Source: Rhizobium halophilum (GTDB taxonomy: Bacteria; Pseudomonadota; Alphaproteobacteria; Rhizobiales; Rhizobiaceae). From it: a DNA stretch of 64,000 nt. Made by a program: the position numbers and the translations under genes. The notes under the pieces were generated by a model. That model was not told the DNA's origin and did no database searches. It saw only the letters and a program-made list of their open reading frames with translations. Shown piece by piece: positions 39,687 through 47,195 of this stretch (the stretch's first letter is position 1; each line of letters starts with the position of its first letter). The stretch spans positions 208,126 through 272,125 of the forward strand of contig NZ_JAKJHS010000004.1 in NCBI RefSeq assembly GCF_021648825.1, written 5' to 3'.

Positions 39687-40961
39687 TTATTGGAATACGG
39701 CGTCAGGATTATCGAGGCTATCGGAACCTTCAAGCTCGATTGCGCCTAGATCCAGCGACGCAATGACGCGCTCAAAGGAGCGGGTCTGATCGATGAGGCC
39801 GTCAATGGCAGCCTGGACGGCGGCATTACCTTCCGCATTGCCTTCGCCGATCATCTGATCATAGGCCTCGCCGCCTTCGGCACGCTCTGCCATGGCGTTC
39901 ATGGCGGAAAGCGTTGCGTCCAGCTTGCCCTTCACTTCCTTGTCGAGTGCCGCATCCTTTTCTGCAACCAGATCGGAAACCGAAGCACCCGTCATCTTCG
40001 TGCCGTCGACGCGGGTGTACTCGCCCGTATAGGCCGACTGGATGCCGATCGCGTCGTTGAGATGCGAGGCATGCGTGTTGTCGGAGAAGCAGTCGTGTTC
40101 TTCCTCCGGATCGTGCAGGAGAAGGCCGAGCTTCATGCGCTCGCCAGCGAGCTCCCCGTAGGAAAGGGAACCCATCCCGGTCAGAATGGCGCGAACACCT
40201 GCCTGCGGATCGGACGTGACGGCCTTCGCCGCATCGCCTTCCGGCGCCCAGGCGGCAACCATCTCTTCGAGATCCGAGACCAGCAGTTCGGAGGCAGCCT
40301 TCAGATAGGCGGCGCGGCGGTCGCAATTGCCGTTGGTGCAATTGGATGTGTCAAAGTCTGTATAGGCGCGGTTGCCGGCGCCTGCGTCCGTGCCGTTCAG
40401 GTCTTGCCCCCAGAGAAGGAACTCGATCGCGTGGTAGCCGGTCGCGACATTGGCTTCGATCTCGCCTGCCTCGTGCAGACTGCGCAGCAGGTCGGGGTTG
40501 ATGTTGCTGGCGTCGATTTCTTCGCCGTTCACGCTGAGCTTCGGGTTGGCGATCACATTGGCGACGTAGAGCGCATTGCTGTCGCTTTCGGTGCCGTAAG
40601 AGGCGTCGACATAGTCGATCAGACCTTCATCGAGCGGCCACGCATTCACCCGGCCTTCCCATTCGTCAACGATGGGGTTGCCGAAGCGATAGACTTCCGT
40701 CTGTTGATAGGGAACGCGCGCGGCGATCCACGCTTCCCGCGCGGCCTTAAGTGTTTCTTCGCTCGGACTCTTGATCAGCGCATCGATCGCCGCATCCAGA
40801 GCCTTGGCCGTGGTCAGCGCGTCTTCATACTTGGCATGTGCCAGTTCGGCGTAATGCTCGACAACGGCGGCCGGCTCGGCTGCTGCGGCAGCGGTCACGG
40901 GGAAAGCCACGGAAGCGGCCAGAAGCGCGAATGTTGCGCCAAAAAGTGTCTTGCGGATCAT
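39687..40961 (-). CDS. Imelysin family protein (IrpA-like) with GxHxxE motif
   Basis: A 424-residue secreted protein, the first gene of the operon. The signal peptide ends near AAAAAEP. The diagnostic GYHAIEFLLWGQD (about 157-169) gives the GxHxxE motif of imelysins. RVPYQQTEVYRFGNPIVDEWEGRVNAWPLDEGLIDYVD and GLLLHDPEEEHDCFSDNTH are typical of the ICMP/IrpA group, which acts in iron acquisition. AAGGAGGGA precedes the ATG. The stop is followed by 38 bases before the di-haem gene. A candidate Irr box stands about 80 bases upstream of the start. Confidence 0.92.
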   Translation of the reverse strand: MIRKTLFGATFALLAASVAFPVTAAAAAEPAAVVEHYAELAHAKYEDALTTAKALDAAIDALIKSPSEETLKAAREAWIAARVPYQQTEVYRFGNPIVDEWEGRVNAWPLDEGLIDYVDASYGTESDSNALYVANVIANPKLSVNGEEIDASNINPDLLRSLHEAGEIEANVATGYHAIEFLLWGQDLNGTDAGAGNRAYTDFDTSNCTNGNCDRRAAYLKAASELLVSDLEEMVAAWAPEGDAAKAVTSDPQAGVRAILTGMGSLSYGELAGERMKLGLLLHDPEEEHDCFSDNTHASHLNDAIGIQSAYTGEYTRVDGTKMTGASVSDLVAEKDAALDKEVKGKLDATLSAMNAMAERAEGGEAYDQMIGEGNAEGNAAVQAAIDGLIDQTRSFERVIASLDLGAIELEGSDSLDNPDAVFQ

Positions 40962-41041
40962 TGTCCCTCCTTCGGCAGCCTCATCCCTCGGCTGCGCAGC
41001 CCCTGAATGACCCATGTAAAAACTTGTGTCAAATCTTCTAG

Positions 41042-41058
41042 TTTAGAAAAGTTTGAAA
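41042..41058 (-). promoter_or_regulatory. Candidate Irr iron box upstream of the imelysin operon
   Basis: TTTAGAA at 41042-41048 and TTTGAAA at 41052-41058 match the ICE pattern TTTAGAA-N3-TTCTAAA in 12 of 14 positions, about 80 bases before the first start codon. The neighbouring TTCTA-GTT-TAGAA is also a perfect inverted repeat. Confidence 0.45.
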
Positions 41059-41086
41059 CGACCACACGGAATTGAAGATCGTCAAT

Positions 41087-42379
41087 TCACTGAGGCGCCT
41101 TCCGCAGGCGGCAGAAGAAGAAGCCGTCCGTGCCGGTGCTGGCAGGGGTCAGGGTCACGGAGCGGTCGTCGCGCGTAACGGGGCGAGAAGCGCCCTCTCC
41201 GAACAGGCTTTTCCAGGTCTCCAAGACAGGCTCCGGCGTAAACTGCGGGTTTTCGCTGCAGAAGCGCTCCATCTGACGGTCGTTCTCCTCAGGCAGGACC
41301 GAGCAGGTGATGTAGACGAGGCTGCCACCGGGCTTGACGAAGGCGGCGGCTTCCGCCAGCGCCTCCTGCTGCTGGGCGACCCGCTCGTCGAGGTTCTTCT
41401 GGGTCAGCCGCCACTTCGTGTCGGGACGCCTGCGCCAGGTGCCGGTCCCGGTGCAGGGAGCGTCCACCAGCACCACGTCCAGCTTCTCCTTGAGCCCACC
41501 CAATTGCCGCACATCGTCATGCACCTGAACGTTTCGCGTGCCCGCACGGCGAAGGCGCTCGATGATCGGTGCCAGCCGCTTCCGGTCCGCGTCATAGGCG
41601 TGTACCTGGCCCTTGTTGTTCATCGCCGCGGCCATGGCGAGCGTCTTGCCGCCGCCGCCGGCGCAGAAATCCAGCACCTGGTCATGCTCCTGCGGATGGG
41701 CGAGGTCGGCAACAATCTGCGAGCCTTCGTCCTGGACCTCGAACCAGCCCTTCTGGAAGGAAAGTTCGGCGGTGACATTGGGAAGCCGCGATGGGCCTTC
41801 ACCGGCGGGGATACGCACACCATGCCGCGCAATCGGCGCCGGCGCGGCTCCGGATCGCTCCAGCGCCTTCACGACCTTGTCCCGCGACGCCTTCAGCGTG
41901 TTGGCCCGCAGGTCGAGGGTTGGGCGTTCTGCTAGCGCCTTGGCTTCGGTGAGCCAATCGTCGCCGAACGCGTCCTCGAAAGACGGCTGGATCCAGTCCG
42001 GAATATCGCCCTGCACGTGAAGCGGCGCATCTTCGAGGCGTCTCGAGGAGAACGCCGCCAGGTTCTCCGCCGACAGCGGCGGCGGCGCGAAGCGATCGCC
42101 CTCGAGTTCGGCAGCGAGTGCGTCGGGCGAAAATCCCCACTGCCGGAGGAACACGGCATAGGCGAGCGCTGCTGCGCTGTCGTCATCCATCAGCCAGGCG
42201 TGCGAAAGGCGCATGCGAAGTGCATCGTAGACGATGTTGCCGATGGCGGCGCGATCGCCGGAGCCGGCAAAACGATGGGCCAGGCCCCAGTCCTTCAAAG
42301 CATCTGCGACGGGACGCTTGCGCTCCTCGATGTCGGTCAGAACATCAATGGCTCCGCTCAGCCGTCCGCCCAGTCGCAT
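41087..42379 (-). CDS. RsmB/NOP family RNA (cytosine-C5) methyltransferase
   Basis: A 430-residue RNA methyltransferase. An N-terminal NusB-like/RNA-binding part precedes the SAM-binding core with LDFCAGGGGKTLAMAA (motif I, about 236-251), LVDAPCTGTGTWRRRPDTKWR (motif IV with a catalytic Cys, about 305) and YITCSVLPEEN (motif VI with the second Cys, about 359). The two-cysteine design is that of the RsmB/NOP2/Sun family, which makes m5C in rRNA or tRNA. It is probably the alphaproteobacterial RsmB-like enzyme for 16S rRNA. GGAGAG precedes the ATG. Confidence 0.92.
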   Translation of the reverse strand: MRLGGRLSGAIDVLTDIEERKRPVADALKDWGLAHRFAGSGDRAAIGNIVYDALRMRLSHAWLMDDDSAAALAYAVFLRQWGFSPDALAAELEGDRFAPPPLSAENLAAFSSRRLEDAPLHVQGDIPDWIQPSFEDAFGDDWLTEAKALAERPTLDLRANTLKASRDKVVKALERSGAAPAPIARHGVRIPAGEGPSRLPNVTAELSFQKGWFEVQDEGSQIVADLAHPQEHDQVLDFCAGGGGKTLAMAAAMNNKGQVHAYDADRKRLAPIIERLRRAGTRNVQVHDDVRQLGGLKEKLDVVLVDAPCTGTGTWRRRPDTKWRLTQKNLDERVAQQQEALAEAAAFVKPGGSLVYITCSVLPEENDRQMERFCSENPQFTPEPVLETWKSLFGEGASRPVTRDDRSVTLTPASTGTDGFFFCRLRKAPQ

Positions 42380-42459
42380 GTCACTCTCCGTCTCGGTTGA
42401 ACCCGTTCGAGCGGGTCCTAACGGGGATATTGCTCAAGAGCAAGCGATGCTTGGGCGGC

Positions 42460-42864
42460 TCAGCCGTCCTTCAGGCCCCGGCCTGCAACCTTCTGGTTCC
42501 CGGAGTCGACGATCTGATAGCAGACCTGGGCGGTGCCGGAGCGGACCATGCCGATGTTCTGCGCGGCAGCCTTGGACACATCAATGATACGGCCCTTGAT
42601 GAAAGGTCCCCGATCGTTGATGCGCACGACGACGCTCTTGCCATTCCGCTTGTTGGTAACCTTCACCTTCGTGCCAAACGGCAGCGAACGGTGCGCAGCG
42701 GTGAGCTTCGCCGGGTTCATGCGTTCGCCCGAGGCGGTCTTGGAGGTCAGCGCATACCAGGAGGCATGACCGCAACCGGGAGCGGCCTGAGCCGATGTGG
42801 AGCCGAGCATGGCGAAAGCAGCGAGTGCGGCTGCGGCGAGAGTGGTGCGTCGAAAGGTTTTCAA
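42460..42864 (-). CDS. rlpA: RlpA-like septal/envelope protein
   Basis: A 134-residue exported protein with a signal peptide of about 27 residues (cut near AQAAPG). The double-psi beta-barrel is complete: [49 protein letters not shown] and [15 protein letters not shown]. In other bacteria RlpA cleaves naked glycan strands at the septum; the key Glu/Asp of the active barrel is in the R-I-N-D-R-G-P-F motif. No SPOR domain and no lipobox are present, so it is a short soluble form. The start is a TTG (42864) behind GGGGA. Confidence 0.9.
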   Translation of the reverse strand: MKTFRRTTLAAAALAAFAMLGSTSAQAAPGCGHASWYALTSKTASGERMNPAKLTAAHRSLPFGTKVKVTNKRNGKSVVVRINDRGPFIKGRIIDVSKAAAQNIGMVRSGTAQVCYQIVDSGNQKVAGRGLKDG

Positions 42865-43220
42865 ATCCGTCGTCCCCGTTCAGTGGTGCTGCACGTGGCG
42901 TGCGGGACGGGTTAAGCAGGTCGAAAATTGGCAAAAAAGTGCGCCAGCTAGTAACGGAATGTTACATAATGTAACATTCGTGATTGCATAACGTGCTATG
43001 GGAATGTCGACGTCGGGCGCACAATTGAGAAAAATTGATTGGTTTCAGTCAGAAAGCGGAAACAGGCTTCCACCGCTCATCCCCTAGGCAATCAATCACG
43101 AAACTGGTGAAAATAATTTTGTTGCAAAACGAAATTTATGCATTCCGCACGCCAAATTTTGGCGCCTTTGTGGCAAAGAAGAAGATGAAGATAGAGGGAA
43201 TGCTGCCGAGGATGGATTTT
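42865..43220. other. AT-rich intergenic region with two palindromes
   Basis: These 356 bases between rlpA and the epimerase gene hold no convincing gene and are clearly richer in A and T than the surroundings. They contain a 23-bp perfect palindrome (42957-42979) and a 15-bp one (CGCCAAA-T-TTTGGCG, 43150-43164). A small RNA or long regulatory leader of rlpA could lie here, but I cannot show it. Confidence 0.5.
42957..42979. promoter_or_regulatory. 23-bp perfect palindrome upstream of rlpA
   Basis: GAATGTTACAT and its exact reverse complement flank a single A. Length and symmetry are those of a dimeric-repressor operator. The AATGTTA/TAACATT half-sites recall Zur-type boxes, but their spacing is two bases wider than in the enterobacterial Zur box, so the binder is open. 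It is about 93 bases before the rlpA start codon. Confidence 0.6.
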
Positions 43221-44117
43221 TCATCCGCTGGCGAGGCCGTTCAGCCGGCGCCACTCGCCGGTGGTCCAGAGCTGCTGCAGCGACATCCGGTATTCAGGAA
43301 AGCGAAAGGCGAAGCCCAGGTTGCGGATCTTGCGGTTGGAGACCTTCTTGTTGGCGCTGTAGAAGGAGCGCGCCATCGGCGTCATGTTCGCCGTCTCGAA
43401 CAATTGCTCCGGCGGCGGCTCCACACCCATTAGCCGCGCTGCCTCGGCAATGACGTCCTGAGGGGGCGCCGGCTCGTCGTCGGTGATGTTGAAGACCCCA
43501 GAAAGGTGGCCCTGCGCCAGAAACAGCGTCGCCGCCGCAATGTCTTCCACACGAATCCGATTGAAGACCTGATCCTTTTTCACGATGCGCTTGGCCGTGC
43601 CCTTATCCAGGTTGACGAAGGCGTTGCGGCCGGGGCCATAGATGCCGGCAAGCCGCAGGATCGCAACCGGCACGCCCATGGCCTCTCCCTGCGATAGCCA
43701 TGCCTTCTCAGCGTCTACTCTTTCCTGCGACCGCCCGAGGGAAGGATGGCATTCGCCCTCCTCATCCACCCAGTCGCCGCCCTGGTCGCCGTAGACGCCG
43801 ACGGTCGACAGGTAGCCGATCCACTGAAGCCTTGGGCAGAGTTGACGGAGGGCTCCGTCTGACAGGCCCAGCAGTGGATCGCCATCGGGGCTGGGCGGGA
43901 TTGATTGGACCAGATGGGTCACCTGAGCCAGCGCCGTCGGGAGTTCGTCGGTGATCGTCGCCCCGTCGAAGACAAAGGCTGCGATGCCCTCATCTGCAAG
44001 CGCGGTCGCGTTGTCGAGGGTCCGCGTGGTGCCGGCGACACCCGCACCCATTCCACGCGCGGATCGGGCGATTGCGGTGCCCGAATAGCCGCATCCGAAA
44101 ATCATCATCTGCATCAT
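43221..44117 (-). CDS. NAD(P)-dependent epimerase/SDR family protein
   Basis: A 298-residue extended short-chain dehydrogenase. The nucleotide-binding turn is IFGCGYSGTAIAR (about 6-18), an atypical GxGxxG at the very N-terminus; ST-V-G-V-Y-G (about 98) provides the catalytic Ser/Tyr region, and VAILRLAGIYGPGRNAF the usual strand. It overlaps the end of queG by four bases, so translation is coupled. Function unknown; similar proteins are annotated as YeeZ-like or nucleoside-diphosphate-sugar epimerases. The start could be either of two adjacent ATG codons (44117 or 44114). Confidence 0.85.
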   Translation of the reverse strand: MMQMMIFGCGYSGTAIARSARGMGAGVAGTTRTLDNATALADEGIAAFVFDGATITDELPTALAQVTHLVQSIPPSPDGDPLLGLSDGALRQLCPRLQWIGYLSTVGVYGDQGGDWVDEEGECHPSLGRSQERVDAEKAWLSQGEAMGVPVAILRLAGIYGPGRNAFVNLDKGTAKRIVKKDQVFNRIRVEDIAAATLFLAQGHLSGVFNITDDEPAPPQDVIAEAARLMGVEPPPEQLFETANMTPMARSFYSANKKVSNRKIRNLGFAFRFPEYRMSLQQLWTTGEWRRLNGLASG

Positions 44118-45289
44118 GCCACTCCCGCCAGACGCCATTCCTCCAGAACCTCCGGATCATCCTCTTCGCGGGAGGTTGCTGCGAAGCGCTCGAAATCCTC
44201 CGGCCGCATCAGCCGCTTTAGTGCCCAGACCACCATCCCTCGCACCGTCGGTGACGGGTCGCGGGACAGCGTCAGGCACGGCTCGATCAACGTGGCATCC
44301 GCGGAATTGCCCGCGGCAATCAGGACATTCCGCACGAAGCGGTCACGCCCGACGCGTTTGACAGGCGAGCCGCTGAAGAAGGTTCTGAATGCGGCGTCGT
44401 CGAGTGAGAGCAGGAAGGAGAGTGTCGGCTCCTTTAGATCCTCGCGCGCCTTGAGTTTCATCTCCGAGGCGCTGACGGCGAACTTATTCCAAGGACAGGC
44501 GGCGAGACAGTCGTCGCAACCATAGATGCGGTTGCCGATCAGCGGGCGGAGGTCGGGATCGATCGGACCCTTGTGTTCGATGGTCAGGTAGGAAATGCAG
44601 CGCCGCGCATCCAGCCGGTACGGTGCCGGAAAGGCATCGGTCGGGCAGGCCTCGAGACAGGCCCGGCAGGAGCCGCAGTGGTCTATTTCTGGTTCGTCCA
44701 TCACGAGATCGGCGGTGGTGAACAGACTTCCGAGAAAAAGCCAGGAGCCGTGGGTCCGGCTCAAAAGATTGGTATGCTTGCCTTGCCAGCCAAGCCCCGC
44801 CGCCTCGGCGAGGGGCTTCTCCATAACCGGCGCAGTATCCACGAACACCTTGACGTCCTCGCCGGCCCGTGCGGCAAAGCGGGTGGCGATCTCCTTCAGG
44901 CGTCCCTTGATGACGTCGTGGTAGTCACGGTTGCGGGCATAGACGGAAATGGCGCCGTGGCTCGGCTTTGCCTGCAGCGCCCGCGGATCTTCGTCCGGGC
45001 CATAGTTCAGGCCGAACATAATAACCGAACGCACCTCGGGCCACAGGGCGCGCGGCGCGGCGCGGCGCTCGCGCGTCTCCTCCATCCAGCCCATGGTGCC
45101 GTGGTGACCATCGGCGATATAGGTGGCGAGACGGCCAGACGCCTCAGGGATGCTATCGGCATGGGTGATGCGGCAGAGATCGAAGCCCTGCGCCGCCGCT
45201 TCCGCCTTGATGAAGCCGGTCAGCTTCTCCTGCCGCCGGCCGTCAGTCGCTACACGCTCCGCTGTAGGGTTAGAAATCGAGATCCGCAT
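44114..45289 (-). CDS. queG: Epoxyqueuosine reductase
   Basis: A 391-residue iron-sulfur enzyme that uses cobalamin to reduce epoxyqueuosine to queuosine in tRNA. The two [4Fe-4S] motifs are CGSCRACLEACPTDAF (about 205-220) and GCDDCLAACPWNKF (about 257-270), and the conserved KVFVDTAPVMEKPLAEAAGLGWQGKHTNLL is intact. A C-terminal HEAT-like segment (VRNVLIAAGNSADATLIEPCL) is present. The ATG at 45289 overlaps the upstream fzlA end by 20 bases and has no ribosome site, so the true start may be further in. Queuosine salvage genes are not nearby. Confidence 0.95.
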   Translation of the reverse strand: MRISISNPTAERVATDGRRQEKLTGFIKAEAAAQGFDLCRITHADSIPEASGRLATYIADGHHGTMGWMEETRERRAAPRALWPEVRSVIMFGLNYGPDEDPRALQAKPSHGAISVYARNRDYHDVIKGRLKEIATRFAARAGEDVKVFVDTAPVMEKPLAEAAGLGWQGKHTNLLSRTHGSWLFLGSLFTTADLVMDEPEIDHCGSCRACLEACPTDAFPAPYRLDARRCISYLTIEHKGPIDPDLRPLIGNRIYGCDDCLAACPWNKFAVSASEMKLKAREDLKEPTLSFLLSLDDAAFRTFFSGSPVKRVGRDRFVRNVLIAAGNSADATLIEPCLTLSRDPSPTVRGMVVWALKRLMRPEDFERFAATSREEDDPEVLEEWRLAGVA

Positions 45290-45962
45290 AGTGAGACACC
45301 GGGGTAAGCCCCCGGACCCGTTCGGCCAGAAGCGGCCGGAAAGAGGGGCGCGACTTCAGTCGCTGATACCAGTCCTTGGCAACTGGCGTTTCAGCCCAAT
45401 CGATTTCCCCAAGATAGTCAAGAACTGAAACGGAGGCCGCCGCGGCGAGGTCCGCGTAGCTTAGCCGGTCGCTCGCCATCCAGGGACGCGAGCCGGCGAG
45501 CCAGGCAAGATATTTCATGTGCTGGCGGATGTTGGCGCGCGCCGTGCGAAGTGCCTTGGAGTCAGGCGCACCTCCGCCTTGCGCCGCCGTCATCTGCAGC
45601 TTGAAAACCCGCTCTCGCACCAGCGGCCTCGTCACGTCGTTTTCCATCTTCAAGAGGAACCATTCCGTCAGCCGCCGTATCTCTGCCCGTTGAAAGGGGT
45701 CTTCGGCGAACAGGCGTCGGTCGCGCTTCAGTACGCCGTGGGTTTCATCCAGAAACTCCATCAGAACGTTTGGCCCGCAGAGCGCTCGCATATTGTCGTC
45801 GACGTAGACCGGCAATGCAGCGGACGGGTTGAGCACCAGGAACTCCCTCCGCTTCTCCCACGGCTGTTCTTCCACCAGATCCGTCTGAAAGCCATATTCC
45901 GAAAGAATAAGACGGACGAATCGCGAACTAGACGACATAGGGTGATGGTAGAGCGTGGGCAT
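45270..45962 (-). CDS. fzlA: GST-like FtsZ-localised protein FzlA
   Basis: A 230-residue protein with the glutathione S-transferase fold. The thioredoxin-like N-domain reads TLYHHPMSSSSRFVRLILSE, without a usual catalytic Tyr or Cys. The C-domain has SYADLAAAASVSVLDYLGEIDWAE and ends SRPSFRPLLAERVRGLTPVSHYADLDF, which matches the highly conserved C-terminus of FzlA, a protein that binds FtsZ filaments and is needed for constriction in Caulobacter. It is the first gene of the fzlA-queG-epimerase operon, a neighbourhood I recall from other alphaproteobacteria. Confidence 0.85.
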   Translation of the reverse strand: MPTLYHHPMSSSSRFVRLILSEYGFQTDLVEEQPWEKRREFLVLNPSAALPVYVDDNMRALCGPNVLMEFLDETHGVLKRDRRLFAEDPFQRAEIRRLTEWFLLKMENDVTRPLVRERVFKLQMTAAQGGGAPDSKALRTARANIRQHMKYLAWLAGSRPWMASDRLSYADLAAAASVSVLDYLGEIDWAETPVAKDWYQRLKSRPSFRPLLAERVRGLTPVSHYADLDF

Positions 45963-46126
45963 CGAAACGTGAGCTTTACGAAATGGGTATAGGGAGTAAC
46001 GCCGGCTGCGCTAAGGCCCGACTGCAATACCGCAGCTATATGGGTTTGGTAAGAGGCATGGCAAGCAAAGGCGACATGGCCGGTTCCGGCATTCCTGCCT
46101 GCAAGCCGTATGAAGAAGGGTAAAGA

Positions 46127-46933
46127 ATGCCGGAATCATCAATCGTCAGTGCTCTCGTTCTAGGGCTTGTCGAGGGGCTGACGGAGTTCGTACCGGTCTC
46201 TTCGACCGCTCACGTCCTTCTCGCGGGACACTTTCTTGGTTTCGAGTCTCCCGGAAATACCTTCGCCGTCCTGATCCAGCTGGGCGCGATATCGGCGATT
46301 CTGCTCGTTTATTTTCGCCGCCTGCTCGATATTGCGCTCAATCTGCCCACCAGTGCAGAGGCGCGACATTTTGTGTTGACGGTGCTAATTGCTTTTCTTC
46401 CGGCAGCCGTCCTCGGCGTTCTTGCCCACGGTTTCATCAAGACCGTCCTTTTCGAAACGCCTGCATTGATGTGCATCGTCTTGATTCTGGGAGGGGTTGT
46501 CCTCCTGTTCGTCGATCGAATGGCCCATCAGCCTCGGTATACGGATATCAAAGACTATCCCCTTTCGCTCGCGTTCAAGATCGGACTGTTTCAGTGCCTC
46601 GCCATGGTTCCCGGCACCTCGCGTTCGGGAGCGACGATCGTGGGGTCGCTGCTGCTGGGGACCGACAAGCGTTCAGCTGCGGAATTCTCGTTCTTCCTTG
46701 CCATGCCGACAATGCTTGGGGCTTTCACGCTTGATCTATACAAGAATCGGGCTGCCATTCGCGTCGATGATGCTGCGATAATCGCCATTGGCTTCGTCGC
46801 GGCCTTCGTAACGGCGCTGATCGTCGTGCGCTCTCTGTTGAATTTCGTATCCAGTCGAGGATACGCACCCTTCGCCTGGTGGCGGATCCTCGTTGGAGCA
46901 GTCGGTTTGTTTGGTCTTCTTGCCTTTGGCTGA
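46127..46933 (+). CDS. uppP: Undecaprenyl-diphosphate phosphatase
   Basis: A 268-residue inner-membrane phosphatase (BacA type) that makes undecaprenyl phosphate, the lipid carrier for peptidoglycan and glycans, and gives some bacitracin resistance. The two catalytic motifs are [17 protein letters not shown] (about 12-28) and [17 protein letters not shown] (about 162-178). There are about eight membrane helices. A short in-frame mini-ORF precedes it. Its product is the carrier that the nearby glycosylation cassette would also need. Confidence 0.96.
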   Translation: MPESSIVSALVLGLVEGLTEFVPVSSTAHVLLAGHFLGFESPGNTFAVLIQLGAISAILLVYFRRLLDIALNLPTSAEARHFVLTVLIAFLPAAVLGVLAHGFIKTVLFETPALMCIVLILGGVVLLFVDRMAHQPRYTDIKDYPLSLAFKIGLFQCLAMVPGTSRSGATIVGSLLLGTDKRSAAEFSFFLAMPTMLGAFTLDLYKNRAAIRVDDAAIIAIGFVAAFVTALIVVRSLLNFVSSRGYAPFAWWRILVGAVGLFGLLAFG

Positions 46934-46937
46934 TCGG

Positions 46938-47105
46938 TCAACCGTGGTCGTCGCGGCGATGATAGAAGAATAGATCGTAGCCGCCGAAAGCTACAGTTAT
47001 GCCGACGACGGCGATGAGGTCCGCGCGAGGCACCTGCCAAAGCAGGATGCCGAGGAAGCCACACAGGACGCCAAAGGCGATCAGGGCGAGCAGACGGTCC
47101 GTCAT
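46938..47105 (-). CDS. Tiny two-helix membrane protein in the TRAP operon
   Basis: A 55-residue protein of two hydrophobic segments: LLALIAFGVLCGFLGILLW (about 5-23) and LIAVVGITVAFGGYDLFFY (about 30-48), joined by a short loop and ending in a charged tail RRDDHG. AAAGGAG stands seven bases before the ATG at 47105. It lies 90 bases downstream of dctM in the same direction with a hairpin between. No family is recognised; it may assist or regulate the TRAP permease, or be an unrelated small membrane protein. Confidence 0.65.
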   Translation of the reverse strand: MTDRLLALIAFGVLCGFLGILLWQVPRADLIAVVGITVAFGGYDLFFYHRRDDHG

Positions 47106-47125
47106 GCCCTACTCCTTTGTCTGAG

Positions 47126-47150
47126 GTCCGCCTCCAAAGAGGAGGTGGAC
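47126..47150 (-). terminator. Hairpin between dctM and the tiny membrane protein gene
   Basis: GTCCGCCTCC at 47126-47135 pairs with GGAGGTGGAC at 47141-47150 (one G-T pair) around AAAGA. There is no T-run, so it is an mRNA hairpin or partial terminator. Confidence 0.45.
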
Positions 47151-47195
47151 GGTTGAGTGGCAACAGCCGCCTTGCGAGCGCGCATTGATCTCTCG

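Noticed and set aside
46058..46123. A 21-residue mini-ORF ending four bases before uppP.
   Set aside because: The purine-rich stretch lies only one base from the ATG, too close to serve as a ribosome site, and the peptide has no notable features. Kept only as a remark.
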